NCBI GenBank assembly: GCA_029962745.1
Contig: CM057162.1
Span: 15,934,438 to 15,998,437, forward strand
Direction of reading: 5' to 3'
Length of the DNA stretch: 64,000 bases
From: Echinometra lucunter
Lineage: Eukaryota; Echinodermata; Echinoidea; Camarodonta; Echinometridae
Positions 23,764-36,065 of this stretch are shown here, in pieces. Position 1 is the first letter of the stretch, and each line of letters opens with the position of its first letter. The position numbers and the translations under genes were made by a program. The notes below the pieces were generated by a model. It worked only from the letters and a program-made list of their open reading frames with translations, was not told the origin of the DNA and searched no databases.

Positions 23764-23810
23764 CGATGGTGATTATGATGACAATTATGATGAATGAAAT
23801 ATAAACACTG
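23300..23810 (+). repeat. GAT-rich array with a perfect (GAT)n/(ATC)n strand switch
   Basis: An imperfect GATGAT array runs from about 23390. At 23614-23670 pure (GAT)n switches to (CAT)n through ATGATCAT, forming a palindrome with arms of about 28 bp. A second (GAT)n run follows at 23730-23765. The aspartate-rich, histidine-rich frames here are repeat translations. Confidence 0.85.
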
Positions 23811-23829
23811 ATGCATTTGATTTTAATAA

Positions 23830-24505
23830 AGAATAGGAACATGAAATATGAAAATACAACTCTGACCGTAGTAATAGCCAACCATTATGACAATTCTTAG
23901 AGATAAATTTCACAAAACCACCAATCGATACAAACCAACCAGAATCATCTTCAAGGACTCTCATCATTTCTGTTTCCATGACAACAAGACTGCTATCAAT
24001 AGACCAAATCAATTGAAAAAACTTCCCGAGGCAAACGAAGAAATATATTAATTAGTGCTACATAACAACTATGTAAATGAACATGCTATATGCTTCAGAC
24101 ATATTATCCCCAGCATAATGACCAGCTAAATATAAAATTCACCATAGCAACTACCATTTGCGATGAAATTAGAAGAGAAGTATGCATAAATAAGGTCTGT
24201 ATTTCAGCTCAGCTCCTAAATGGCCATTACAGCTAGCCACATAATTGCAATGTTAATTAAATGGGCCACTCCAACCCCCAAATCCATATATCACCGGAAC
24301 TGGTATTTATTCAAACCATATCAGGCTCAGCGATATGAAAGGAAGGTTTTTAATTCATGGATCTTGTAATTATATTCAATCGATTAGGGTATCATCCTTC
24401 AACTGAGATTGCTCTCTGACATTTGTATATTATTCATAATCAGAAAAATACTACAAACTGGCTACAAGCTACAAAAAGAAATGTCCATTCCCTGCTCCAC
24501 CCTCC
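23830..24505. other. Stretch without recognised features
   Basis: AT-rich, mostly unique-looking. No exon was recognised. Confidence 0.4.
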
Positions 24506-24508
24506 ATG

Positions 24509-24540
<32 letters not shown>
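24509..24540 (+). repeat. (CT)n microsatellite
   Basis: An uninterrupted CT run of about 28 bp. Confidence 0.85.
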
Positions 24541-26195
24541 ACCATCCAAAGTCAATGAGCATATCCATACAACCCTTGATTATATCTTTGAGAAATCATA
24601 TCATTTGAAATACATTTATCAGAATACAAAACAAAAGTATTTATGAACTTTCGACTGGGTTCAAGGGTACTGCAAAATTGCATCATTTCTCAAGCAATAC
24701 TGGTATCTGTTACAGGTTCTACAAAACTAGACTGGCCTAGCAGTAATGCATGCCAGTGCTGTATATGTTTTATTTCATTGTAAGTATGATTCCTGTATAC
24801 TGACTATACCAATAGACTGCAAAAGTCAAATCTTAATGTCTATAGTTGCTAAAAAAACATATTTATATTTTAAGCATTTGAATATGATTTATGACAGTCA
24901 TACATTCTGCCTTTATTTTGCAAGCTCCTTAAAATTTAACATAAAGGCTTTCTTTATTTGCACTGAATCACTAACATTTTACATCCATAAACCCCGACAA
25001 ACACTACCGATACAAAGTCAACATCATTAGTTTTTATATGCAACTATGTCGAAAAGGAAAGCCTCAGTGTGGCATTTCAAAAAGACCCTGAAATCATTAC
25101 AGGCCCGCAATCAGCCATCTTATTGCATACTTGAGTAATTTACCAAATTTCTTAAATTCCTCAGTGGCGCCAATTCCCCATAAATGTTAGATAGAATATC
25201 AGCGACACATTCTTACAGCGCAGTCTTCCCCTTTTCACACTAGTCGACTTCCTCTAGATACAGTATTACAAGCCAGCATGATTCATGGAGTAGCATTTAC
25301 ACGATGAATTCATGCTCTGCGATTTTGCCTATACCAGGGGCAATTTTGACAAGGCTTTGATTAATAACATAAATATGGATATGGGCTCCGGCCCCACTTT
25401 CGATTTTTAATACAGTGGAGGGCGACAAAAAGAAAATCCAGGGCAATATTATTATGGATATGTATGACTAACCGAGTAGAAAAAAGTGCATATGTGTACA
25501 TGTATCTGCATGGACTCAAAAGTATGCCAACGTCAACAGGACATATGAGGCCAAGTGAATGAAATTGACTTTTGATAATGTTTTATGTTTCCGCTGTATC
25601 TCGCAGTGACGCATTTGGAAATATTGGAAGAATGCTGACAAATGGGTCAAAAAGTGCATTAATTTTTATGCGCATTCACTGTGCGTTCTTTTTTCCCCAT
25701 CCCAGAAAAAGGGCAATCACCCTTGGGGTAAATGAGACAGGTACGATGCTGTACTATATGTGGAATATCCCTTTATGACACAGAGGATATTGTAAGAACA
25801 TGACCGTGACAATATACAAACTAGGAGTTTCACGTATCTCATCTGCATACACCAAAGTTGCATTTAAATAGAACTCAAATATTAAACTCAACATGATTTT
25901 CAACCAATCAAAACTGAGTAACTGGAACTTGCCTTTTTTTCAGTTGTGTCTAATATCAATAGGGTCCTCATGCATAAAGGTTACAAAATAAATTAATCTA
26001 AAGATAATATCCTTTTGTACGCCTACACAAGGGTGTACCAACACATTATCTTGATTATATATTGAGTGAATGATGGGTAAAGTACATTAATGTCAGTGTT
26101 ATATGCCAGGCTGATTCATCATCATCTAGAACTGTCTGATATAATTGTAAAAATATATATAATTGCCCTTTTTTACCGCAAATGAAACTAAACCA
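24541..26195. other. Stretch without recognised genes
   Basis: AT-rich with scattered higher-complexity patches (25100-25460, 25560-25760). No motif, TIR pair or exon was recognised. Confidence 0.35.
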
Positions 26196-26320
26196 AAGAG
26201 ACAATGCACTAAAAAAGCATCAAAAAGATTAAACTTTGTTTTACAATATGATTACTAAAGCAAGGAAACATTGCACTAATAAAGCTTCAAAAAAGATTCA
26301 CCCTTGTTTTACATGCTGAC
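26196..26320 (+). repeat. Two-copy tandem duplication, about 67 bp unit
   Basis: AATGCACTAAAAAAGCATCA and TTGCACTAATAAAGCTTCAA begin equivalent units at about 26203 and 26270, each ending in TTGTTTTACA. Confidence 0.65.
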
Positions 26321-26364
26321 TTTTGTGTTTCTACATTTCTCATTTTGCCTTTTCTCTCTATCTC

Positions 26365-26585
26365 TTATTCCCTAATTCTCTTCCCTCCCTCTCCCTCCCT
26401 TTCTCTCTCTCTCTCTCTGTCCTTTTTTCTTTTTCCTTGTTCCTTCCTTCAGTCTATCTTCTTGCTACATCTGTTTCTCCATTGTTCCTTAACATTTGTA
26501 TTTACTTTTTCCTTTTCTTACTCTTTCATTCTCATCATTTTCCTTCCTTCGCTCCTTCTCTTCTTCCTTCACCCTCTCTCCCCTG
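26365..26585 (+). repeat. CT-rich low-complexity tract
   Basis: (CT)n plus TTCC/TCCT runs. Frames within are repeat translations. Confidence 0.7.
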
Positions 26586-26671
26586 AATTTCAGTTGCTTC
26601 CGTAAGAGACTACAAAAGTACAAATGTAACGCTGATGAAAAATCAAACACAGTCCACAAAACAAGTAGCAA

Positions 26672-26884
26672 TCATTTAATGACAGTGCCTTGACCAATAT
26701 CCACACTTAATCTTTTAGAATTCTTCAAACAACAATGGTCAAGCCAAAATGGCATCTTTCTTCCAGGAGTCGGTGGTGTTTCCTTAATCAGCAACGACCA
26801 TCCCGCGTCACACACAGTAAACATGTGCCTTTCGTCGTACAGTGAGTCGACAAACATCCAGTGCACCACCCCCAATCGTAGCAT
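26672..26884 (-). other. Open segment with mixed codon composition, unassigned
   Basis: A 70-codon minus-strand frame (MLRLGVVHWMFVDSLYDERH onwards, ending QGTVIK stop) is free of simple repeats, and its first half is GC3-rich. A second frame on the same strand is cysteine-rich. I see no homology, and the segment could be a terminal exon, a conserved noncoding element or chance. Confidence 0.2.
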
Positions 26885-27310
26885 GAATGGGGCAGATCGT
26901 CGGTCTCAATTTACAGTGAAAACATGAATCTTTGTACACAAGAACTTCCTTTTATCTTTCCTTCTCTATCTTCCCATCCCACTTATAACCATCCAAATAT
27001 CATAACATATTTCAGTCTACAGTTTCAATTGGGTCAAATTTTGAGTGCTTTTACATTGTCTTACAATACCAAAAGTTTTCCACCTATCTATTTTGCTTTC
27101 ATATTTCTAAGAAAAGTGTACTGTCTTTGAGAAGACTAATTAAAGTACTGCCAATTGCTACATCTCTTTACTACAGTTCTGAGATAACATGATTAATTAT
27201 TTCTAAATATATCCCTCTCTTAAAACCACTGAACCTATATGTGTACACACTCCATTCTCAAAAAGTTTAGTTTTGTTTTTAATTATTAATTTCTACGTCT
27301 TTCCTCAATT
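26885..27310. other. Stretch without recognised features
   Basis: AT-rich, with no repeat or exon recognised. Confidence 0.4.
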
Positions 27311-27329
27311 CTTTCTTTGTCATCCAATA

Positions 27330-27560
27330 TCCTCCTCTTCCTCTCTCTCTCCTCTTCCTCTCTCTCTCTCCTCTTCCTCTCTCTCTCCTCTTTTCTATCC
27401 CCTTTATCTTACTCTTTCGCTCTTTTATTTTTTCCTTCCCACTCTAACGTCCCCTTTCTCTCTCCCCTCTCTCTTTCTCTAACTCTCCCTCTCTCTCCCT
27501 CTCTCTTTTATCCCTTTCATCTTTCTCTCTTGCACTTTCATTCTCTCCAACCCACTCTAC
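27330..27560 (+). repeat. CT-rich tract with CTCTTCCTCTCTCTCTC units
   Basis: The first 60 bp contain three near-identical CCTCTTCCTCTCTCTC units. The rest is irregular CT. Confidence 0.75.
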
Positions 27561-28770
27561 GACATCCCCCTGTCTTTATTCCCTCTTTTTTCTCTTTCAA
27601 ATTTAACAACCTTATTTGTCTTGAAACCTGCATCCTTACCACAATGGATACAAGGTAAAAAAAAATGTTGATACATTTATGTTGGTGGCATGAGTCACGA
27701 AGATACCCTACTTTCAAAATAATGAAAAGGCCATGCAGTGGTCTACTAGTAACTTTCACCATGCAGTCAATACATTAATCTTGTTCATCTCATCAAACTG
27801 CTAGTAGGTTAGCTTCTGCTGGAATTCGATCTGAAATAACTGATACTCCAAAAACGATAAGGATCGTCAAAATTTGCATTTCACCCATTCTGGTGGTGAG
27901 TCAAATGGAAAAAGTCATTTCACATTCAAAGACAACAGCGTTCCCCCCGTCTATGGGAGAGAAACGCGGACACTACATCAGAATACAGGCTTGGGACTGA
28001 GGGACGTACACTCGAAACCTTCATTGAGAAAAACACCACATCAAAATGCATAGCTGGGACTAAAAGATGATGAATGGAAAGCACTCGACGGCTGTATAAT
28101 GTGAATTAAACATCTCTTTTCATTTACATTCTCTCCAACGCATGCCTGCAGTAACGGGATACCGAAGGGAAAACGTCATTTTGATAATCAAGTGGACACA
28201 ATGAGTGACCCTCGGTTGACACCTGTCACTCCGAGAAAAGTCATAAATCGCAAATTGCGCTTAAATCTCTTCTCCGATTATGTGCATCTCTACTCATCTT
28301 ACTTTTCTTGCATCGCAATCTCCAGATCGAATTATCAACGGGCTTTTCTCCCTTGTTATCACATAGAATTCAGACATAGAATTAAATTTCTCCATAATGA
28401 TAAACGTTCACAAAAAAGAAAGGCAAGCAGAATACGAGTATATTCATGTATTATATATTCTCCCTACTGGGATATTCAACACTAGATATATTTTTTTTCA
28501 CGATGAAATGCCTGATTTTTATTCAAGAAGTATACAGCGGTGTCGTTACAGGTGCATGGTATAGGTAAGATTCTAATTAAGAGGAGTGACGCATAGCACG
28601 GCACCACCACAGGCCAAATTTCGACAGGTGCCATATTTTTTTTTTTTTCCTTCTTGGAGACTTCTCTGGTGCCCTGCAGGTAGTTTGTTCACCAGATATG
28701 CTCTTCTACCATGATGGAAAATTCTGAATGAAGATCTCCCTCCATTAATGTATTAAAATAAGTGAAATCA
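27561..28770. other. Stretch without genes; 27880-28480 repeat-free
   Basis: 27880-28480 has higher complexity and CpG content. An ATG at 28201 starts about 94 open codons on plus, but I recognise no domain and no splice signals. It may be regulatory. Confidence 0.3.
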
Positions 28771-28779
28771 CATTAATAC

Positions 28780-28866
28780 TCTCTCTCTCTTTCTTTCTCC
28801 CTCTCTCTCTTTCTCTCTCTCTGTCTCTTTCTTCCTCTTTCTTTTTCTCTCTCTCTCTTTCTCTCA
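28780..28866 (+). repeat. CT-rich low-complexity tract
   Basis: (CT)n and TTTC units. Confidence 0.75.
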
Positions 28867-29618
28867 TAAGTCTCATATGTCATTAACCTTAAGAATGTTT
28901 TCATCTATTGCTGGAATGGCGTGGAGTAAATAATATTTTTACTAAGACAAAAGCTGGATATAAAGATTTTTTTTCAATCTGTTTTTTTCTTTTTTCATAA
29001 TCTTCAAATTATAGAAATGATTATAGTACAGAGATGCTTGAAGCAAATGGACAACATTTCTTCATATGCAAAATATCTAATGAAAGAGAAGTTGCTGCCT
29101 GAAAACATGACCCTGTCAAATAGCACACAGATCATCTAAAGCAAAATGGAACCTGTTCTATTGCAAATTTTGTCACAAAAGAGGTTAATACTTAATCAAC
29201 ACCAGCACCTTCCAAGAATGACTTTTGCTTTAGAAAAGGTCTTGAAGGAGCTTTTATTACTCATTCCCCATAGATTAATCCTATTTAAGCTCAATGGGAG
29301 CTAGAGCGAGGGGGGAATAATTACGCAATGCATCATTAAGAAAAGAAATCTTAGATGTACACGTACTTCCACTGGCCACCTGAGCTTTCCAAGGGTCAGC
29401 CTACTTAAGACATCCTGCAGAGAATCGTTGTGAGGGGTAATTAATTTGCGTGAAAATTGTCAGCACTGGAAAATCGGGGGAGCGCTGTCTCTCGCACAGG
29501 GTAATTACATGCATGCATTATGCAACATTCAACTTTGAGCAAACTGTTGTTCTGCAATGCATGCCACATTCAACTACTATGGGTACTATGGGTATTCGCA
29601 TTCTTATAGTATATGTTA

Positions 29619-29660
29619 TGTTCATTGTAATATACATTCGCTCATTGTAATATACATTCT
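29619..29660 (+). repeat. 21-bp direct duplication
   Basis: TCATTGTAATATACATTC occurs twice, 21 bp apart. Confidence 0.8.
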
Positions 29661-29897
29661 AGTATACAAAACAAAATAACATTATACTACTGTCTTAATC
29701 ACTCTATTATATACATTGAGATATACACTGTCTAAATAACCACTTAAGCTATAAAAAAAAATATTATATCCAGAAAACTTGCAACTGACATAAAATGCTG
29801 GGCAAAAGATGACACATCATGTATGAACCTGAACTATAACTCAGAATTTCAGGTTTAAATTCAAAATCAAACTTCTTATCAAGGGGGTCAGATCCTT

Positions 29898-29950
29898 CAA
29901 GCATTACACATTTAAAGCATTACACATTTAAAGCATTACACATTTAAAGA
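29898..29950 (+). repeat. 17-bp unit tandem repeat, three copies
   Basis: AAGCATTACACATTTAA recurs three times head to tail. Confidence 0.9.
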
Positions 29951-30594
29951 TTAAATGCCACCTGAAACGTCTTTGTAGGTGACAAAAGGAGAGTTTTAAG
30001 AAACATGACAATACTCAGTGGTTTTTCCTCATACATGTGTGACATTTGAAACTTCTAGGCTAAACTCTATTTTCACATGGGCTAAGGTTTTTTTTTTTAA
30101 ACGAACAATGGATCTATTTAGAGGCTTTCAATGTTTGAATTTATGATGATAATATTAGCACTAAAAGGGAAATTACTGTTCAGTAATAAACATATGGATG
30201 AACTTACAATACAGGTTTTACCGTGAGTGCTAGTGGCAGGTTGGATTTTGGGTGGTTAGGGGAAAGCAAATGTAAATATGCAAATTTGTAGAGCTCAGAG
30301 ACTATACAAAAATATATACTGCAATGCAAGCTTACTTGAAACCACTACATCTATGGATGTGCTTTTAGTTTTGATTTAAGGGTATTTCATGAGATGATTT
30401 CCTGATTTGTAATAAAATAAAACAATTAGTTTGGACAATTTCCAATTTATCTACCACAGATATACCTTACATACACAATTATACATTATGAAAATTTTAT
30501 TTCTGTTTGATATATATTTCTTTCTGATTCATACAAAATCAATTTAAACAGATTAATTATGAAGAAGCCTGGTGGGAGTGCTTTTTAATAGTAG
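29951..30594. other. Stretch without recognised features
   Basis: AT-rich. No exon or repeat was recognised. Confidence 0.4.
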
Positions 30595-30598
30595 TTAA

Positions 30599-31179
30599 AG
30601 GAGAATGCAACCCAGACATCAGTGTGCTTCCAGTGAATGAAGAAGAACAAGAAGAGTAAACAGTGAAAGTTTGAGGATAATCGGACAATCTGTTCAAGAG
30701 TTATGAACTTTGAAAGTTTAAGTAAATCCTTTCTATGGGGATCCTTGAATTGGCAACTTTACTAGCATCTGTAATGTCATCGTGGATAACTCTTCATTTA
30801 TTTTGTACACAGAATTTACTATTTTCTTTATTTTCAAGAAAAATAAAAATTCTTTTGATTTATTGTTTGAGTATGACATGGCTATATCAATTCTGCAAGC
30901 ATTTTGGGAAGAACTATGTGGATTCCTGACTTGAAATTTCATATAAATCATCTTTTTTGAAAAATCACGTACAAAACAAATTGAGAGTTGTCCACGATGA
31001 CATCACAGATGCTGGCAAAGTTGCCAACTCAAGGATCCCATAATAGGGATTTACTGAAACTTTCAAAATTCATAACTCTTGAACAGATTGTCCAATTTTG
31101 CTCAAATTTTCACTGTTAACTCTTCTTGGTCATTTTGTTATTCACTAAGAGCACACTAATGCCTGGGTTGTATTCTCCT
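30599..31179. mobile_element. TTAA-flanked fold-back element, 581 bp
   Basis: Long inverted arms begin AGGAGAATGCAACCCAGACA (30599) and, inverted, AGGAGAATACAACCCAGGCA (31179). They continue for more than 200 bp each, including GGATCCTTGA.TTGGCAAC/GTTGCCAACTCAAGGATCC. TTAA borders both sides (30595-30598, 31180-31183). Frames of 64-72 codons on both strands lie in the arms and are not genes. Confidence 0.8.
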
Positions 31180-31385
31180 TTAAATAGTAAAGATGTTAAA
31201 AAGATAAGAACATTACACAGCAATAAGAGACCTGAAAGAAGAAATTCTCCAAACAAGTTGGGATTCGAGAGTGAGAGGGCGAGGTGAGAGAAGCAAAATA
31301 GTCAAAATAAGTCTCCCATTACTTGAATAACAAACGTGGCTCATCATTAAAAACCCACTTTCTATGAGGTCATGAGACATCATTC

Positions 31386-31787
31386 CCCCTGTTCAGACAC
31401 AAAATGTTTATACCAAAACTCGATAAAGAAACGTCATATGAAATTGTCACTGTATAGCCCACGGACCGTTCAGACACACATCCCGACCTCTCAGAAGAAA
31501 CATCGTATGGATGTGCATTTTTACGCATGTCTCCTTCGACCATGCTCATGTTAAGCCCTGCTCAGTTATACCATTCCATGGTCGCCATACGTTCAGACAC
31601 ACACAGGACACGATTCTTTATCGAGTTCTAGTTCGAAGACACTAGTTTCGTTATAGGATGTTTCTTTATACATTGTTTCGTTCGTCAGTGTTCAGACACA
31701 CAAATCAATTGTATAGCTATACCGTAACGGTATAGATATACAGTTTTGTAAGAGCTATACAACAATCTTGTTGTGTCTGAACACAGG
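31386..31787. mobile_element. GTTCAGACAC element with internal copies of the end motif
   Basis: The ends CCTGTTCAGACACAA (left) and inverted CCTGTGTTCAGACACAA (right) frame about 400 bp. GTTCAGACAC recurs inside at 31468, 31591 and 31690. No target duplication is certain and there is no transposase frame. Confidence 0.6.
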
Positions 31788-32465
31788 TATTTATATGCAG
31801 CATGGTGAGCATTGTGTGAAGGTTCTTAAACGGAAAGATTTCAATTCTATAAGACATTTCCCTTCTTAACAAATCTACAAGACATTTTCCTTCCATTGTT
31901 AGGAGTTATTAGGTTTCTGAATCTTTGCAAACTGAGTCATGTACACTGTTCTGTGAGAATGCTTAAAAAGTGAGATCTTAAATCAACATGGTATTCTTTA
32001 TCGTCCACAAAGATAAGAATATCACTTCTGGGCCCCACAAGGTAATTTATCAAACAATGATGTCCTCTAGATAATTTCCCCCGACAAATATTGAAGGTGC
32101 TGTCGTAAAATGATGAATGATTTGGAAATGGTCGTTAAAATGTAATGAGCAAATATGTACATTTGTGAGCTGACTGGTTAACGACTAACCTACATCAGCT
32201 GCACTCAAGAAAATATCTTGGAAAAATTGTAGATGACTTTGATAAAGCAATGCAATGATATAAAACATATCAACATTGTTGTCCAAACAGAGCCATCAAT
32301 CATAAGGACTTTTTGAAGGAAGTTGGTTCAAGGGCTCTTTTCATTACAAAACACTTCTGATCACAGAGTCTGCAGATTTAGAAAACAAGACTCTACTATA
32401 AGAAAGGTCACTAGTGAAAAAAGATCCAATGATATATTCTTATCAGAGACATAAAATTTATCATC
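31788..32465. other. Stretch without recognised features
   Basis: AT-rich. No exon, RNA gene or repeat was recognised. Confidence 0.4.
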
Positions 32466-32920
32466 CCCCCCCCCCGAAATAATATGTCTGTATCAGTAAA
32501 ATGTCCTAGATTTGCACACCCTAAACAGGGATTTCATTAATTGTTGGGATATTCATACCCGAAACAAGGATATTCCCATTTTCATACCTTGAGAGTGATA
32601 GTTGGGTCCATTGAAAGTTTGGAGTCATTTTTATCTCGAGATAATTCACTGTATCATTATATTTTACACAGGAGTTATAGGATTTTCCGTTCACGGGTCT
32701 TGTTACAGTCGGTCCCGCAATCGGTGCAAATTACATACCCTTTTTAGATTATCGTGATTTAGGGGGCTTTTTTTCATTTTGGGGCGTTTTTGACACTCTA
32801 TTCGCGTTCCACGCGTGCCGCGCCTACCCCTGAAAAAATACCCTTTTTCCACGTTTTTTTTCTCGCGGATGCTGTCCACTCTTCAATGGAAGTGACCCTC
32901 CCCCCCCCCCCCCCCCCCCG
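32466..32920 (+). repeat. Probable interspersed repeat fragment ending in a 20-C run
   Basis: C runs at 32465-32477 and 32900-32919 bracket sequence with ACCCTAAACAGGGATTTCAT and ATACCCTTTTT motifs that look like a degenerate dispersed repeat. Assignment to a repeat family is inference. The 68-codon plus-strand frame within is not recognisable. Confidence 0.35.
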
Positions 32921-33975
32921 GATAAAATCTCACTCTCAAATTATCTGACAATTATCTGACTTCTTGGCTAAATTGCAATGTGTAACACAAAATTGATTGT
33001 CTCTGGCATTCTTAATGCATCCTTCCTGCCACAAATATTGGAAATGTTTTGTCTTTTGTTTTTAGTTTTATTTGATTTGTTTTCTATTTTAATGAATGAT
33101 AACCATACAATTTTCAAAACATATAATAGAGTGAATATTCTCTAAGTCTTCATGTATTTAGTCTTTGAGTCATTTGAAATCTAGACATGTACAAATATGT
33201 ATGAATCACAAAATAATCATTTCCCTAATCGACACAATGACACAGAATACCTTTGAACAATGGATAACTTCCTACCAAAATTGCTGAAAATGGGAATAAT
33301 ACTGCTTCAATTACACCAGACATTGAAACAGAGCTTTGCTCTCAGACCACATAAATACTGCACTCCACTCACCCCTGCATACCTACCTAATGTATCACCC
33401 ATCGCTCCTGGAAAATGGGGTCAGGAAAAGAAAAAAAAGAGGCGGCAAGGGAGAGGAACGATCGTGACCCCTTTTGGATTACAAACGAGGGGTCAGAGCT
33501 GTGTTTTCCCCTCTTAAAGAATATTTCTCCCCCAACAATAAGGTCCCTAATGTAAGTTGCACTTCCAAAACAAAATCTAAACTAAATCATAATAACGGTC
33601 CCAGGAAAAACTTGTCGTCATGTGTTTTTCTCCCCTCCCACACGTTCTCACTCCTTTTCACTCGTTCGTTCCAAATCCGTTCTTCAATCCATCGATTCAG
33701 AGCCCAAAAATTGTACCTCTAGGCGGCTTTTTATGGAGAGAAATGATTATCATGTTCACCCATGTTGTGGCATTTATGTGCAGAGAGAGAGAGACATAAC
33801 GGGAGACAGGGAAAAACTGAAAGAGAAGCAATTCAATGAGAGAGGCGGAAAAAAAATTACGTGCCAATATGCAAGGATAAAGAAAAAAAAATGGAAAGCT
33901 CACAAAGAGGGTGAGAAATAACCCATTGAAAACTGCAAGTCAGAGATAACTCAGGCAAGGGTCTATGAAATATGC
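32921..33975. other. Stretch without recognised genes
   Basis: Mixed AT-rich sequence with short GAGA patches at 33783-33800. Overlapping frames of 82-99 codons have no recognisable motif. Confidence 0.35.
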
Positions 33976-33979
33976 ATGT

Positions 33980-34257
33980 TATAGAGGTGTCTTCATCTAG
34001 TGGATATGTTGCCAGACTGGTTAACAGTTCGAGTCCTGCCGTGGCACCGATGTATTTTGGCAAGACTTTAATCTACAATTGCCACTCTCAACCCAGGTGG
34101 AGTAAATGGGTACCCGGTAGGAAGAATTTCCTTGCAATGCTGGAGCGCCTTAATGGCTGCCATGCTAAAGCCAGGGCGATAAGAGTGTAACGCCAGGAGT
34201 GTCAATTCTGACGGACATGAGCGCTATACAAGAACCCACTATTATTATTATTATTAC
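33980..34257 (+). mobile_element. tRNA-derived SINE with (ATT)n tail
   Basis: The head has A-box-like TCTAGTGGATA (33997-34007) and a B-box CAGTTCGAGTCCTGCC (34024-34039), at tRNA-like spacing. The body contains CTCAACCCAGGTGGAGTAAA, TGGGTACCCGGTAGGAA and AGCGCTATACAAGAACCCAC, followed by (TAT)n. This arrangement is typical of echinoderm and other deuterostome tRNA SINEs. It looks nearly full length. Confidence 0.8.
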
Positions 34258-34369
34258 TGAAATCAAATCGTGCTTGATGGGTTAAGAAAAGACACAGGAG
34301 ACAGACCAAACAAGAAAGGCGTAGAGATATAGAAACACAGAGCTAGACATGTATTGAGATGGATCAAGA

Positions 34370-34720
34370 GAGGGGAAGAGAGAGAGGTATAACTGAAAGT
34401 GACAATTACAATCATTGAAAAGTATAAAATATCAAAGATACTGAGAGATGGAATAAAAGTGAAGACTGAGAAACACTGAAATTAAACAAGAAAAGAAAAA
34501 AGAAATACATGCCCCTCCCAAAAAAAATAACCCAATATATGACCACTGTCAAAAAGAATGAGAGACAGAGAGAATGACAGAAAAAGAGGGACAGAGAAGA
34601 AGAACAGAGAGTCGAGGATGGAGAAATAAAGAAAAGATGCAGAAAGGGAAAGGAAAAAGAAGAGAGAGAGAGAGAGATACACAGACAGAGAGATAGAGAC
34701 AGATATTGAAATGGACAGTT
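34370..34720 (+). repeat. GA-rich low-complexity block
   Basis: GAGA/GACAGA repeats interspersed with AT-rich sequence. Confidence 0.7.
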
Positions 34721-36020
34721 TGATGTGGCGACAGAAAAGGAGAAAAACTGATTGGAATTATGTTAACATCATGGGGATTTTTTTCTTTCTCTGAAGTAAT
34801 GTACTCAGGAGGAATTACAAGAATCCGCTTTGGCAGGTGTCTTTCTAATACGCTACAAAAGAAGTATTAGCCTAGTTCCTTCCCCCAAAATATGTAATCT
34901 ACAAGTTCTGCTTCTGGTCTGTACATTTCCTCTGGTAATTCCATCATTGTCAATTTCTCATATTCAATTTCTGCATGGTTATCACATTATTTGAAGGTAT
35001 TTCCATCACTGCTTAAAAGGAAAGGCGGTGGTTAGGAATTGATGTAATTTACATGCAGACATTACTTGTTTGGGTCAATTCCTCCAGATTTGGGAAGAAA
35101 GACATGATATTCTTTTATATGGATTATTCTATCCAATAATGACGGCATTCCTTCTCTCATTTCTGATAAATTTTTATTCCCTCCAAAAACACATTTTGCA
35201 CGTCAAAAAAAAGAAGAAAATATCCCTAGCCCCCATACATTTTACATGGATTTTACATGAAGATACAAAAACTATTTTTGTAGGATGAAAAAAAAAATAA
35301 GAGAAAATAAGAACTACACCCAGACTATTCATGAAATCAGTCTCAAAAGAATATTCATGCCAATTATTAGTATTTATTACATAATCATAGTTGAATTAAA
35401 GTGTCCAATATAAAACTGTTTAAAAAACCCCATAATTATCTATTCATGTTCAACATTTATTTAGCTCACCTTTTGAGGGTAGGCTGAATATCGTACACAT
35501 CATCACATGCTTCACAAAAAGTGAAATGTAACCAGAAATGCCAGATCTGTTTACCCCATAGACTGCAGTGTTAGACAAAAGCATACCCAGGTTGCTCTTT
35601 GCAAATGGCGAAATTCAGTGATAGATATCTTGATAATAACATCTTATATTTCAAAACCTTTGTAATCCTGGCTGTTTATGTATCCTTCTGAACATCTTTG
35701 TACAACACAGACATCAAAATTCAAAAATTATTAAACCAAGCCTCCACAAAGTTACCAAATCCCTTTAAAGTCCATGTGTAAAACATAGACAATATTGTGC
35801 AGATTACTATAAACAAACACTAAAAGTGCATCAATTCGGCAGCCCTCAACAGTGAGGATATCCCACAAATCTGTCGCCAATCTCGTAAAATTAAAGCTGT
35901 GTAATTCTCTCAACAAAAGTCATAAAACTTCCACCTCTACTGGGTGAGCAAGTGTGTTGGTTTTATGGCCATTACTAACAAGTAGAGAAACACAGATGAC
36001 AGATTAATGTCTATGGTTAA
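34721..36020. other. Stretch without recognised genes
   Basis: AT-rich. ATCCCTTTAAAG at 35758-35769 and TTAAAGGGACATTGCCACCC at 36019-36038 resemble TTAA-type element ends, but I could not pair either with a partner. Confidence 0.35.
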
Positions 36021-36065
36021 AGGGACATTGCCACCCAAAACCAGATATATTTTAGCATTTTTACG

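Noticed and set aside
23394..23804. 136-codon acidic protein with a histidine run
   Set aside because: It is a product of GAT/CAT repeats. The run of methionines and the overlapping open frames on both strands are typical of microsatellites.
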